Assembly (NCBI GenBank): GCA_036023115.1
Contig: JAYKKT010000073.1
Span: 13,145,001-13,209,000 of the forward strand
Direction: 5' to 3'
DNA: 64,000 nucleotides
From: Brasenia schreberi
Lineage: Eukaryota; Streptophyta; Magnoliopsida; Nymphaeales; Cabombaceae
The translations under genes and the position numbers were made by a program. Numbering within the stretch: position 1 is the stretch's first letter; each line of letters starts with the position of its first letter. Shown here one piece after another: positions 34,661-46,432 of this stretch. Under the pieces are notes generated by a model, which was given only the letters and a program-made list of their open reading frames with translations, had not been told where the DNA came from and made no database searches.

Positions 34661-36839
34661 TTTGTATTTGATGCATGACAAAACTTGGAACTATAAGTAC
34701 CAAAAAATAATGTTTAATTTCCTTAGAACCTTGTATGGAACACATCCTTCATGAGTGTCATTACACCTTCTTCTTCCATTAACGAAGTTCCTATCTTTTG
34801 ATGGAAAGCTTTAACCAAAAAATAATGTTCAATTTCCTTAGAATCTTGTATAGAACACATCCTTAATTAGTGTCATTACACCTTCTTCCATAAAAGTAGT
34901 TTCTATCTTTTGACGGAAAGCTTTAAGTTGATGTTGATTCATTTTGAGACACTCATGAATGACTCAAGAATAGCCTTTATTCATTATAATATTTTATATT
35001 GTCAACCAAAGGAATCATAGTTTGCAAGCGAAACATTTATATTATTTTTGAAGAATTTGTAGATGATCAACATCAATGCATGTGAAATTTCTTACCTAAT
35101 TCACGATTGAGATGGATTGTGTTTTTCATATTTGTCTCCAGGGTTTTGTGAACATTTAGTTTCTAAAGCCTACTTATCGAAAGAACACATTGTCATATGA
35201 ACAAAACTTATAGTTCGTTTGAAATATTGATAGACATTTTCTACTAAAAAGCCATGAAGTTAAAAACAATATATATGTACTATGAGACCGACATAATCAA
35301 AATCATGAAAAGTAGATAAGCAACACTAGGCAAGCTTTGTGAATAATGAAAACAAGGTTTAACTAAATCTTGTAGAACCAATGTTCCATGAATTCATATT
35401 TGAATTCAAAAGTGGTTTTACATGCAGGCATACATCGTGGCGGATACACCTTAGGTACAGGTGAGTCATGCTCTCACCTGAAATTTGAAAAAAATAGAAG
35501 GTGCCCTTGTAATTTTAAAAAGAATATAAACTTCGCCTCACCTATAAAAACCGATCCAATGGACAAATTCATGAAGTTAAGCCAATAAACTATAAATTTT
35601 AAAAACTTAGATTTTTGAATCTTTACAAATGAGGAACTGACCAACGAACAAATTCAAACCCAAACAACAAATTCAGTAAAGGGTTATTTTGATTTCTGAA
35701 TATCTTTACAGAGTCCAACAAAAAAATTTAGTAGAGAAGGAAAATGAATAAATCAACTTCGAACTAAATTGAGCAGAGCTTCAATCACGCATGACCATCA
35801 ACCTTTATTTGTCATTGCCTCTCGCCAATGGATGGCAACCACTTTATGGTAAAGGTCTTACATAATGTTAATCATTCTTTATAAATAGTTATGTTTTTTC
35901 TCTTTGTTGTTTTCTCCCGCTTAGGTGCACAATGACGATGGTTCCTTCTGCACGCCTGTATATGTGATTTTTTTTTGGGTGTTTACAGTGCCAAGTAAGA
36001 CATTGGTACCCTTTCATCCTAAACCAACCCAAATATCTTTTTTGTATTACCCTTCACCATGTTGCACTCCACCGGTTTCACAAATTGCCTCAAAGAAAAT
36101 ATTGCAAAAAGAAGTGCACTTTCTCAAGTTAGAATTATAATTTTTAGGTGAAACATGTTTCTTAAAATGTTGGGAGTGTAATATGATATAACTTTAAAGT
36201 ATCAATAGTATCATAGTATTTAATAGATAAGTGCTACATATGATTATGTTACAAAATCAATTAATCAAGCATGTCAAGAACTTTTAAATAATAATATTTA
36301 AAATAACAATATTAATGAGTAAATAAGAAGTGAGAACTCATAAAAGTGTGCCTCACTCCAAAAAAAAAGTTTGGGTCTGCCATTGGGCGAACATTAGACA
36401 CTCGCTTTGATGGAACATAGATGAAGTTTTTTTACTCAATTTTGTGTAATAGTGCATCTTTCAATATACTATCATCTTTCTTCAACTTACTATTTTCCTT
36501 ACCCTCATTATTTTCTTCATCCCTTATTGTTTCTTTTTCTTGCTTCATTCTTCGTTTTCTCATCTTCCTCTCAATGCTTTATGTTTTCAAACTTGGTAAT
36601 GATTGCTACTCTAATTCAAAGGTCTTACTGTTTGTTGAGTAGTAACAGTTATAATTCATGGTCGGGATAGGTAAAAATTGGGAGTACTGTTGAATAATGT
36701 TTATTAGTGCACTTCATATGAACATTTTGTATGACAACTTGAAACTTTAAGAAACTCCTATTAATAAGAATCTTATTAGGACTTGTTATCTTTTTTAGAT
36801 ATATTATGATGTTAATAAGGGTCTATATTTTTAAGACAT
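34661..36839. other. AT-rich intergenic DNA, nothing recognised
   Basis: A local near-duplicate occurs at about 34695-34800 and 34810-34915 (CCAAAAAATAATGTTYAATTTCCTTAGAA .. TTACACCTTCTTC..). No gene, RNA or TE domain was seen. Confidence 0.45.
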
Positions 36840-37720
36840 CTCAAAACAACCCCTAGCATGGTTCTATTGAGAAAGCATATCCCTTACCTCATATGAGGAC
36901 ATTAATCTATATCCACATCCATATAAAGATATCATGATTCATTCAAAACATCTCATTTAATAATTATTTAAACATAAAATCAATATTAATATATAGCTCA
37001 TTTAATAATATGACCAGTGATTAAGCTATCAATGAAACATAGTCCAAACAACCTAAACTAAAATACTCTATATGGACCTCACCAAGGACACTTATATCCG
37101 ACTTTACAACTTAAACTCTTTATAACTGAATTGTTAAACATCATTGAAAAACATAGCCATATTGAAGAAAACTGGCCTACGAGTAGTCATAAACCTCAAA
37201 TTATGCTAGAATTAGACACTGAATGACCCCGAAAGAGTCTAAACACCACAACCAGATCTCATAAACAACTTATTTAGATCTAGCCAGGGATTTGGATCTA
37301 AAAGACACTTAATACTGACATAGAGGGAAACATGCTTCAATTCTTTGAAGAACTAGATATGGTTCGGGATCCTAGACATGATAGATCTAAACCCAACTAG
37401 ATAGGGCCAAACTAGCCGACATGAACTGGCCGTCCGACAAACCGACTAGGGTTGGTTTGCTAGCGGATGAATCCCAACTAACTTCAACCACCATTTGTGG
37501 TGGTTTTCAATGGTACGACTAGCTGAATAGGGACCCAAGTGGTTTGTCTCTATTTCCTCCACCTATTGCTTGCTTGAATCCAATAAAACCTAGGTTACCT
37601 ATAAAACCGATGAATTCACTAGAAATCTCATGATATTTGATGGTGTTGATCACGATAGGACTCCATAATGACCCCAATTGCTTTGTCTCTCTCATGCTTT
37701 CCAACTCACACCTAATACTC
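36840..37720. repeat. Long diverged repeat, copy 2
   Basis: Relative of 31700-32420, with the same motif order (see that entry). Both copies lie on the same strand about 5 kb apart. Confidence 0.6.
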
Positions 37721-38329
37721 CACTGGTTCCTGGTGAGTCGGTTGGAAAAATCAAATGAAATTAAAAGAAAGCTAAGTCTACATGAATAATGGAAGATCTT
37801 GTCACATTTCACATCAGTTAGTAACCTTTGATGTACCTTCGAACTCCCAACATGACAAGCTTCGAAACAAAGACCCCCCTTTCTATGGTCTCGAAGTTGT
37901 TGAGAAAGGAAGGAAATCTATCCAGCAATAGGATCAGTGTTTTCCTTATCCCTTTTCACCATTTACAGTAGAGGCTTTTTTTGGAAAACCATTTGATTTG
38001 TATTCTATTTGAATTTGAATCTAACCTGACCAAAGTATTACAAATTGCCGCTTAAATTGTAGTTGATCACTATTCAAAAATATTACTTGCTAGTTTCTTG
38101 TGGGTAGATTGCTGCTTACTCAATTTGGGAATGTGGTGACTTGTTGTAACCAATATTAGTGCTCAAATGTCAAGAACTGACTAGCTAATTTTATGAAAAT
38201 AGGTTGTGCATTATTCTCCTTTCTTGCTAAACACACTTGATGAAGGATATGGAACACCTTGTTTTCATTGTTTTGAAATTTAATAGTTTACATAATTTAT
38301 TTCATTCACATGTTGCTTACTAAATTTAA

Positions 38330-39372
38330 TATTTATTGATACTAAAAGAACTTATGATAAGATGCCAAAAGATGTTCTTTAGAGAACTTTTAAAAAAGAG
38401 ATATCCCATTGACATAAACAATCTTATAATAGACATGTATGATGGTAAAAAACATGTGTGAATACTCATGAAATAATGATAAACTTTTTGAAGTTAATTT
38501 TGAGTTATATCAGGGATCAACTTTAAATCCATATTTATTTATATTGATCATTGATAAAACAAAACATATTCAAGATGAAATACCTTGGTGTATGTTACTT
38601 GCAGATCATATTGTGTTAGTAAATGAGTCCAAGGAAAAAGTTAAAAGGAAAGTAGAACTATGGAGAGAAACATTAAAACGTAAAGGCTTCTAACTTAGTA
38701 GAACAAAGGCAAAATACATGGATTATAAGTTTGATCATTTGGTTACTTTAGAGGATATAAAAATTAAGATTGACACATATTGTATTCCTCATAAAAAAAG
38801 TTTTAAATATCTAGGTTCAATTTTTCAAAGTGATAAAAAAATTGATGGAGATGCTACACATGGAGTTAATGCGGGTTGGTTAAAATGGAGAGGTGTATAA
38901 GGTATTCTAGGTGACAAGAAGATACCATTAAAGTTTAAGGTAAATATGATAGAGCAACAATTAGACCTAATATGTTTTATGGTTCCAAGTGTTGGGCTCT
39001 TAATCATCATATACAAAAGATTGTCTTAACATAAATGAAGATGCTAAGATGGATGAGTGGTCATATAAGAAACAATTGTATACATAATGAGATTATTAGA
39101 AACAAATTGAGAGTGACACCAATAGATGACAAAATGTGGTCAAATAAAGACGATCAAAGGAAACTCTAATAAGAAGGTATGAAAAACTAAATTGTGAAAA
39201 TATTAAAAGAAGAAGAGGAATACTACAAAAGTGTTGGAAAGAAACAATATACAATTATCTAGCTTATGTTGAGTTAACTGCTAGCATGACACATGATAGA
39301 GCTTTGTGAAAACAAAGAATCCATGTAGTTGATACCATCTAGTATGAGAAAAGGCTTAATTGTTGTTGATTT
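38330..39372 (+). mobile_element. 5'-truncated degenerate RTE LINE
   Basis: Begins in the reverse transcriptase at FIDTKRTYDKMPKDV, includes a mutated catalytic block (LLADHIVL in place of FADD), KSFKYLGSIFQSD, INPGW..LKWRG, the C-terminal QKCWKETI block, and ends TAGTATGAGAAAAGGCTTAATTGTTGTTG. Multiple stops and frameshifts; older than the 28.6-kb copy. Confidence 0.85.
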
Positions 39373-40860
39373 TTCATATGTAGATGCAACTATGAGTTTA
39401 ACTCACTAGTCTCATTTGTATTATTAACAACTTGATTTGTTACCGAACCTTAAAAATTAAGGTGAACTTGACAGATGGAGTCTAGTAATCTCTTTTTCTT
39501 TCTCTCTCTCTCTATATATGAGAAATGAATATTTTCTTCTTCCTCAACACACAATAAGATGCTAAGGTTTGAGAATTCTTGTATACTCTAATATGCTTCA
39601 AAATAGCATGAAGAAATTGAGTTTGTGCTTGGATTTACCTACTTTTGGCACAAAGGCAAAATATGAATATGACTTCAAAATATGCTAAAACACACAAACA
39701 TACATATATATACTAATTCGAAGGTAGTTTTAAATACATAATATTTTTTATATAATCATACATAAACATCTTCACCATTGGATGATAAAGTTTTAAATTT
39801 AAAAAGTAAAAACACCATTATACTTTTGTATGTAGTTTATTACATATTATACACTGAAAGACCATCTATCTAGAACTACGTCTATTGTTTGTGCAACTTA
39901 ACTTGCCATTATCGAAGGGGATTACTATTTGCACCTTTTTTCACAATTTTCAAAAGCATCCCTCACTTTTAAAAGTTCTCATACTCCCCCCCTCTTTCCT
40001 ATTATTCCTCTCAGTTGGTGTAATCTTTCTTTTCCCTTTTTTTCTCTCATTGATATCAATCTTCCATTGTATGGTTGTATACCTTATTCTATATAATTAG
40101 ATGATGCATAACTAAACCATCGGAGCTCCATAACCTTCTCTTATAGAAAAATAAGAAGATGAATGAAAGAAAAATGAACTAGAAAAAAAAAAGGTTTGCA
40201 CGTTTGATTCAATGAGGTATTTTGTATTTTTTAGAGTTATGTTCATCTATTCAATTGTATTTTGCTTTTTTTTGTATATTTGATGTCATCTATCCAAGAA
40301 TCGTGAAGTTACCATGAGTTGGGTAGATATACGATAATCTCTTTATTTAGAGATGTGGTTGAGCTATGTCTTCCCATTTAAAGAGATGTTGCAACTCAAC
40401 CACGCCTCTATAATGGAGAGAGGTGACTATCCTCGAGTGTGTTAATCAAATAAAAAAAGATGAGAAAGAATAAGATTCGATAAAGAACTTATAATATCAA
40501 ATTTTCACATCTAATCAACAACCCAACCTTAAAGACAACTTATTTATTCTCTTTTTCTTCTCTGATTCGACGAGAACATTGTTCAATTATTTTAAGGGTT
40601 ATTTACTTCATAAATTCTTTGATTTAGAATGTCGAATATAAATTGGTAATACCTAAAATGTGTGAGAAAGAGACTTCAAATGACTATCGAAAGCTTAAAG
40701 AAACAAAATCATGGTGTTTGTAGGCAAGAGAAAAGAAAGAAATTGTATCACATGTATTTTGGGTATTTTTAGAAAAAATATGTGTAGATAGTAAAAAAGA
40801 TGTCTGTGTATTAATTCAGTTGTCGAATTGCCACGGATGTGCTAGTAAGGTGTTAGAACC
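39373..40860. other. AT-rich intergenic DNA with one hairpin
   Basis: No supported gene. A CT/TATA microsatellite lies at about 39490-39520 and an imperfect inverted repeat at 40333-40431. Confidence 0.4.
40333..40431. repeat. Imperfect inverted repeat (hairpin-forming)
   Basis: The left arm GATAATCTCTTTATTTAGAG.. ending TGTGGTTGAG pairs imperfectly with the right arm CTCAACCACGCCTCTATAA.. ending GACTATC, around a loop of about 30 bp. It may be a small MITE-like relic or a structured repeat; no target duplication was seen. Confidence 0.5.
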
Positions 40861-41029
40861 GAATAGGCCCGAGTCTTATCCTCTGCCCGTGGCTTTTACC
40901 AAATGACCACACTTTTCACGAGTTGGATTGACCTCAATCGTGTCCACCTAATCTAGACCTTGCATTAAAAAATTATACTGAATCTGAACGGTAGACATCG
41001 TATATGAAGAATGTGGTACTGAATCTGGA

Positions 41030-41515
41030 CCGTATATCTGACTTGGTAAAGATTTCTCCGGGCTCAGGATTTGTCGCGGTGGGGTCCGTTGAGATCTCAC
41101 GTCAAGTGAGAATCGACGAGATGTACGGTACAGATTTTATATGAAGTTACGCGATCGAACCACCAAATTGCGCTTTGTCATTTCCGTTTCTTCGTAAACG
41201 AGCGTTGTCTAAGCCTCTTGCACAACTCCCCCGACCAGATCTGATTCACGAACCCACCGCCACGTGGGGCCTGACTTAAGGTCTCATTTGAATTTGCACT
41301 AATGTAAAATAACAGCAGGGGAGCTTTGCTCGCTGTGGCTGGGCTCTTGACCCTCGAGAAAGCGCACCTCCTCTGGATCTCCATCGCCCTATCCTCAGAA
41401 AGATTTAGAGAGCAAATCATTCCGGGAGCTCTGTGACCGGCTCGTCAATGTTCCAGTAAGCCGACGTTTCGTTGGAACCTGCCGCTGTGTCTCCTCGCCA
41501 CCGACTCTATCTGGT
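41030..41515 (+). promoter_or_regulatory. CpG-richer island, possible promoter and 5'UTR exon
   Basis: This stretch stands out from its AT-rich surroundings by many CpG dinucleotides (ACGCGATCG, AACGAGCG, CCACCGCCACG). It ends CTCTATCTG|GTATCTCTCTG, a plausible splice donor followed by a T/GT-rich intron-like start. No convincing coding exon follows before the copia nest at 42768. It may be the first, non-coding exon of the gene at 58943-61640, whose ATG lies 17 kb downstream, or a relic of a lost gene. Inference only. Confidence 0.35.
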
Positions 41516-42767
41516 ATCTCTCTGTTTCTCTGTGCGCGTTCTTGTGTGTGTGTATGCGTGTTTAGGGGGGGGGAGGAGGGGAAGGGAGGGTGACACTGGA
41601 ATGCTGAATGTGTTAGAGATTTGCTCTTTCGGCGGAATGGGACGCGGATTTAGGTTGTTGCCCAATATAACATCTGTCGACAAGAATCCGGATACACGCG
41701 TGTCTGAACGATCCTGAGTGTGGGGTGTTATTAGGGTTTTCTTGAACATCCGTAGAAACCCATTTGAGATTTGGGCAGTTCGGAGTAGATTTAGTCCTTC
41801 AGCTTGGAACCGAAATTGCGTGAAGTTTGTTGTTTCTTAGTCCGTCAAAACTTGCTTCCTGACCGGAGTATCCTGAACCCGTAGTGAGGTTTGCTGTGTT
41901 TCTGTCTGTGTGCAAGCACGCCCTGAGCCAATAAAGTGCCTTGGAACTGCCTCTCCATGTCCTTCTATGACGGAGAACATTTTTCATCTACTCATGATAA
42001 AAAAAGTTTATATTGCAATCATTGTGGTGATGAAAGAATGAAAGAAGAACCGATTTTGATTCTTTCTGTTTTTGGATATTTTCAGGCACTTGCTTCTTCA
42101 AAGAAAGGTGTGAGCGAGAAATATAAGCTCTGCCTACTATTCAAAGTCTTTGTTCATAAGATGATATGTGTGCTCTATCGTTACTTAAATCAATGTGATA
42201 GAAGATCTTCGATCGAGATTTTTCACCCAATATTTTCTATGATGGCCTTTTCTATTTTGCATGCATGTCTAAGCTTTTCCGTTACTCATATTCATGACGA
42301 TCTTTCTCTATGTTAAACATATTAATGTCATGAGCATGTGGTTGCCGTCCTTCTATTTGGGCATTTACGAATTGTAAGATATTTTCTTTGCATTTATGTG
42401 AATTTTAGAGATTGAATATACGGAGAACTTGACCTTACTCTAACATTTCATTCTCTTTTCATTTTTGTTATATAATAGTATTTGTAAGTTAATTCTATAA
42501 ACAGAACATGATAGTACAGTTTTATAATTAAAATAAATAAAGAAGCTCCTTAAGAATTATTAAAGAGCCTTTCAGAAGCTGTTGATAGATTCACTGCCCT
42601 CCTTGATATGCACTAGGAGAGTGTCTGTCTGTTAAGGAAAGGACGTTTATGCCTATGGCATAAAATGAACCTAATATCATAAATGGAGCTCATGCAGGAG
42701 ATGTAGAGATGATTGTTCGTGTGATATAAGCGTAATACATCCTACAAGTCTAGCATAGGACTGAAAA
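41516..42767. other. Intron-like or intergenic DNA
   Basis: T-rich on the plus strand with a GT microsatellite and a G-run near 41545-41590. The long open frame 41936-42316 has no recognisable motifs and no splice partners. Nothing else seen. Confidence 0.35.
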
Positions 42768-43027
42768 TGATAAAATATTATTGAAAGAGGAGAATAATAC
42801 TTACAAACTTTCCTCCAATCTGTCCCAAGATTCAACGTGACTCACCAATGGCTGCCGTCCAGCCTTTCTTCATGTCTACTGAGGATTAACCCTAATCTAG
42901 ATATATATAATCTATCTAACTTAAATGACTAAATTACCCCTAAGAATAATTAAATACTACTAAAAGAACATAGCCTAATCTAAGACCCAAAATGACATTT
43001 ACATGACTACATAAATAATCTTTAACA
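42768..43027 (-). repeat. 3' LTR of copia B
   Basis: Plus-strand start TGATAAAATATTATTG, end CTTTAACA. Nearly identical to 56365-56641 except for a roughly 19-bp absence and a few substitutions. Confidence 0.92.
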
Positions 43028-43099
43028 CTCCCCCTCAAGTTGGGTGAAAGATATTGAGAACACCCAACTTGGACAAAGTGTCTATGAATTGTCTCCTTG

Positions 43100-44879
43100 T
43101 AGTAGCTTTAGTCAAGAAGTCAGCCCTCTGTCTTATGACTGAACATACTCCAACTTGAACTCTTGATTGGAAATTTTCTCTCTGATGAAGTGGCAATCAA
43201 TTTCTATATGTTTGGTTCTTTCGTGGTAAACATGATTGGATGTCATCTGAATTGTTGTACCACTATCACAATATAGTGGTATTGGCTGAATAGAAGTAAT
43301 TCCAAGTTCACATATTAATGAATATATCCATTTTCCTTCACACATAGCTTGTTCTATTGCTCTGTATTCTGCTTCAGCTGTAGTTCTAGCAACAACTATC
43401 TGTTTTTTACTTTTTCACGATATAATATTTTCACCAAGTAGTGTAACATAACCTGTGGTTGATTTGCGATCATCATGGGATCTTGCCCAATCTGCATCAG
43501 AATAAAGTTCAATACAAAGATTGGAGGATTTAGTATAGAGTAAACCCAGGCCAGATATTGATTTGAGGTATTGAAGAATTCTATACATTGCATCCATATG
43601 GTTCTTATTAGGTGAATGCATATATCTGCTCACAATGACAACGACATAAGTAATGTCTGGACGAGTAATTGTCAGATATATAAGTTTGCCAACCAACGTC
43701 TGATATTTGTGAATGTCTCTGAACTCTTCATTGTCACCAATGAACAGTTTTTGATTTACTTCCATAGGAATGTCACTTGGTTTACAATCTATCATGTTTG
43801 TTTCTTGAAGTAGATATAATGTCATCCACATACACTAATACCATTGTTACTCCCCCGAAATGTAATGTTTAAGGAACAATGTATGTCCTTGACTCGTTTG
43901 CTTATACCCCAAGGTTGTCATAACTCTAGTAAACCTTCCAAACCAAGCTCTAGGTGATTGTTTCAGCCCATACAAGGCTTTTTTTAACTTGCAAACCGTG
44001 TTGGCAGCCACATTCTTGTCATATCTTGAGGTAATTCCATGTAAACTTCTTTTTCAAGGTCTCCATGCAAGAAAGCATTTTTCACATCCTGAGTGTAGTC
44101 AATGCCATATGACTGACTATACCCTTTAGCAACCAGTCTTGCTTTATATCTTTCTATGGTTCCGTCTGCCTTATATTTAATCATAAATACCCATTTGCAT
44201 CCTACAATATTCTTTTCAGGAGGTAGTTTTGTGATAGTCCAGGTGTTGTTTTTTATAAGAGCCTTCAGTTCCTCTTCTTCTATTGCAGCTTTCCATAAAG
44301 GATACTTATCTGCCTCTTCAAATGTTGTAGGAACTTTATGTTTCTCAGCATTCATAACAAAATGTCGATAATTCTCAGAAGTATTTCCATATGACACACA
44401 ATCTGAGATAGGATATCATGCATATGTGCGTTTACCTTTGCGAATGGCAATAGGAATCTCCAAGTCTTCTTCCACTTGCAATTGAGGATTTGAGTTAGTG
44501 GAAATCTCTTTAGCACATGGTTCTTCTTCAGAGTAAACAATCTTTCTCGATCCTTTCTTGTACATCAGGATCTCCTTTGATTCATGCACCTTCTCTCTAT
44601 AATTAGTTGCATCATACTCCCCCTCACTAGGAACTAGTGGAAGGACAGAAGGACTATTATGTTGAGGTGTAGTTAACTCCTTTTGAGAAGAGTAATACAG
44701 AGTAGATTTTGAGAATGTGACATCCATGGAAACATATAGTTTTTTAAGAAGGAGGTCATAGCATTTGGAGCCTTTTTGAGAGTTTGAATAATCGAGAAAA
44801 ATATACTTCACTGACTTTGCATCAAGTTTATCACGATTTGGTAGATGGATATGTACAAAACAGGTACAACCAAAGATAC
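43100..44879 (-). pseudogene. copia B reverse transcriptase/RNase H part of pol
   Basis: Minus-strand order: KYIFLDYSNSQKGSKCYDLL (end of integrase region), [20 protein letters not shown] and [16 protein letters not shown] (reverse transcriptase), then a jump straight to [20 protein letters not shown], meaning about 90 bp of the palm domain are deleted. The catalytic VLVYVDDII survives at about 43830, but the next part is deleted and resumes with ETNMIDCKPSDIPME. RNase H follows (DADWARSHDDRKSTTGY; AEAEYRAIEQAMCEGKWI; QPIPLYCDSGTTIQM). The element could not be active. Confidence 0.88.
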
Positions 44880-45199
44880 TGTTGGAATGTGATGTTTAAT
44901 TGTGTATTATTGTATCAGGTTGTGTGTGTGTTATGTAGTGTGTGTTTAAATGTGTAATGTTTTCAGGTTTGGACCCAATGGATCGGACCAGATCCATTGG
45001 GAATCGTCTAGTATTTAGGGGTATTTTAATCTTTTGAGTTAGAATAGGATTAGTATAAGTATCTGGTATGTAATTAGGATTGTATTAAGAGGAGTCAGAC
45101 GGACGCCCAGTAAAGGGGCTGATTATGCCAAAAGTTCAAGCATGATATGAATGCAAGTTTCTTCGATTCTTGTCAATGAAATATGATATGAAGACAATA
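44880..45199 (+). repeat. 5' LTR of copia A
   Basis: TGTTGGAATGTGATG.. to ..GAAGACAATA, abutting the primer-binding site. A GT-rich microsatellite near its start differs in length from the 3' LTR. Confidence 0.93.
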
Positions 45200-45820
45200 T
45201 GGTATCAGAGCCTTGCACGCAGATATAGCAGCCAACCAAAGTACTTTATCCCTGAAAAAGAATTCAAGTAAGTTAGATATGTTAGTTCTTTGAAGGTTTG
45301 ATGAAAAAAACATTGCATTAATTCATGAGACAAAGTGCCAGCCTATAATAGACTGAAGTAAGGTTGATAGATTATTAAATCAACCAAGTTGATAATTGAG
45401 TCACGAGTATATTAGTGACAGTGGGTGACAGAAAACAAAAACAGATCTGTCGATTTGATAAATTTGTCAAGTTGAGAATTGAATAAGAGTATATTAGTGC
45501 CAGCGGGTGACAGGGAAAACTGATCAATCGATTTGATAATTAAATCGATGTGTGACATCATTGAAGATTATTGGCAAGCAACCATGATTCAATGAAATCA
45601 TCAGTACCATAATCAATAGCAACCTGCAAAAGAAAGAAAGTATTAGAGAGATCGAGATAATCTTCTGCTGAACATATACAGAGATATTTGAAGAACGTTG
45701 CAGATACAACAAAACAGATTGAGTAAAGTATACAAGATATTAGTGAAAATGCGTATACAGCTACTATCATCAATCAAGGTATTTGACAGAAGGAATCAAA
45801 TTTTTAACACTTAGATCAAG

Positions 45821-46108
45821 ATGGATGGAAGATTGAAAGAAGAATCTATATCAGCCGCATATGGACTGGATCAAAAGGTCGAACCATTCCAAATCACAAA
45901 CATTCGTTTAGATGGACAAAACTATAGAGAATGGGCTCGGTCTGTTGAGCTTGTATTACAATCTAGAGGAAAAGCCTCCATTATCAGACAGGATTCACCA
46001 CCTCTAGAAGGAAGCAACTCAGACTATGAATGGTGGGTCAAAGATGATGCTCTTGTAAGTTCATGGCTAATCCAATCCATGAATCCATCTCTCAGTAAGA
46101 CTTTTATG
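45821..46108 (+). pseudogene. copia A gag, N-terminal half, split by the hAT insertion
   Basis: The particle protein Gag starts at ATG 45821 with the family pattern FQITNIRLDGQNYREWARSV, then WWVKDDALVSSWLIQSMNPS. The frame breaks after LSKTFM exactly where the hAT terminal repeat begins (46109). It resumes at 49346 (MYIESTAEIW..) after the hAT and its target duplication. Confidence 0.92.
46101..46108 (+). repeat. hAT target-site duplication, left copy
   Basis: CTTTTATG, identical to 49338-49345. Eight base pairs is the hallmark length for hAT elements. Confidence 0.95.
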
Positions 46109-46192
46109 CAGTGTTGTCTGACGTGTATCGTATCGTGTATCGCTGGGCTCCACGATACGGGCGTATCGTATCGTATCGTATCATACTTTAAT
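46109..46192 (+). repeat. Subterminal GTATC/ATACG repeat array of the hAT
   Basis: GTATCGTATCGTGTATCGC, then CCACGATACGGGCGTATCGT and further GTATC units occur within the first 84 bp. Many hAT transposases bind short subterminal repeats, so this is a likely binding array (inference). The right end carries only a single AATACGGACG-like motif. Confidence 0.7.
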
Positions 46193-46432
46193 ATTAAAAT
46201 AATGCAAAATTAATTAAAATTTAATAAAAAATAGTAAAAAATCGAAAAAAATCAGGAAAAAATCAAGAAAAATCTGATAATTGCTTTAAATTCATATAAT
46301 GTAAGTTTAGTACAGATTGAGCATTCAACATTGAACAATTGCATCCAAATTTACATATTTTGAATCCAAAAAATAAAATACAAACATAATTTACACTTTA
46401 CAGTACACTACAGTTACATATAATATTACATT

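Noticed and set aside
41178..41420. 80-codon minus-strand open frame in the CpG-rich island
   Set aside because: No motif; probably a by-product of the higher GC content.
41936..42316. 126-codon open frame after the CpG-rich island
   Set aside because: No family motif, no clear splice partners, and composition like an intron.
46200..46430. Possible independent gene in the AT-rich left part of the hAT
   Set aside because: It is the 3' non-coding region of the transposase, within the element's borders.
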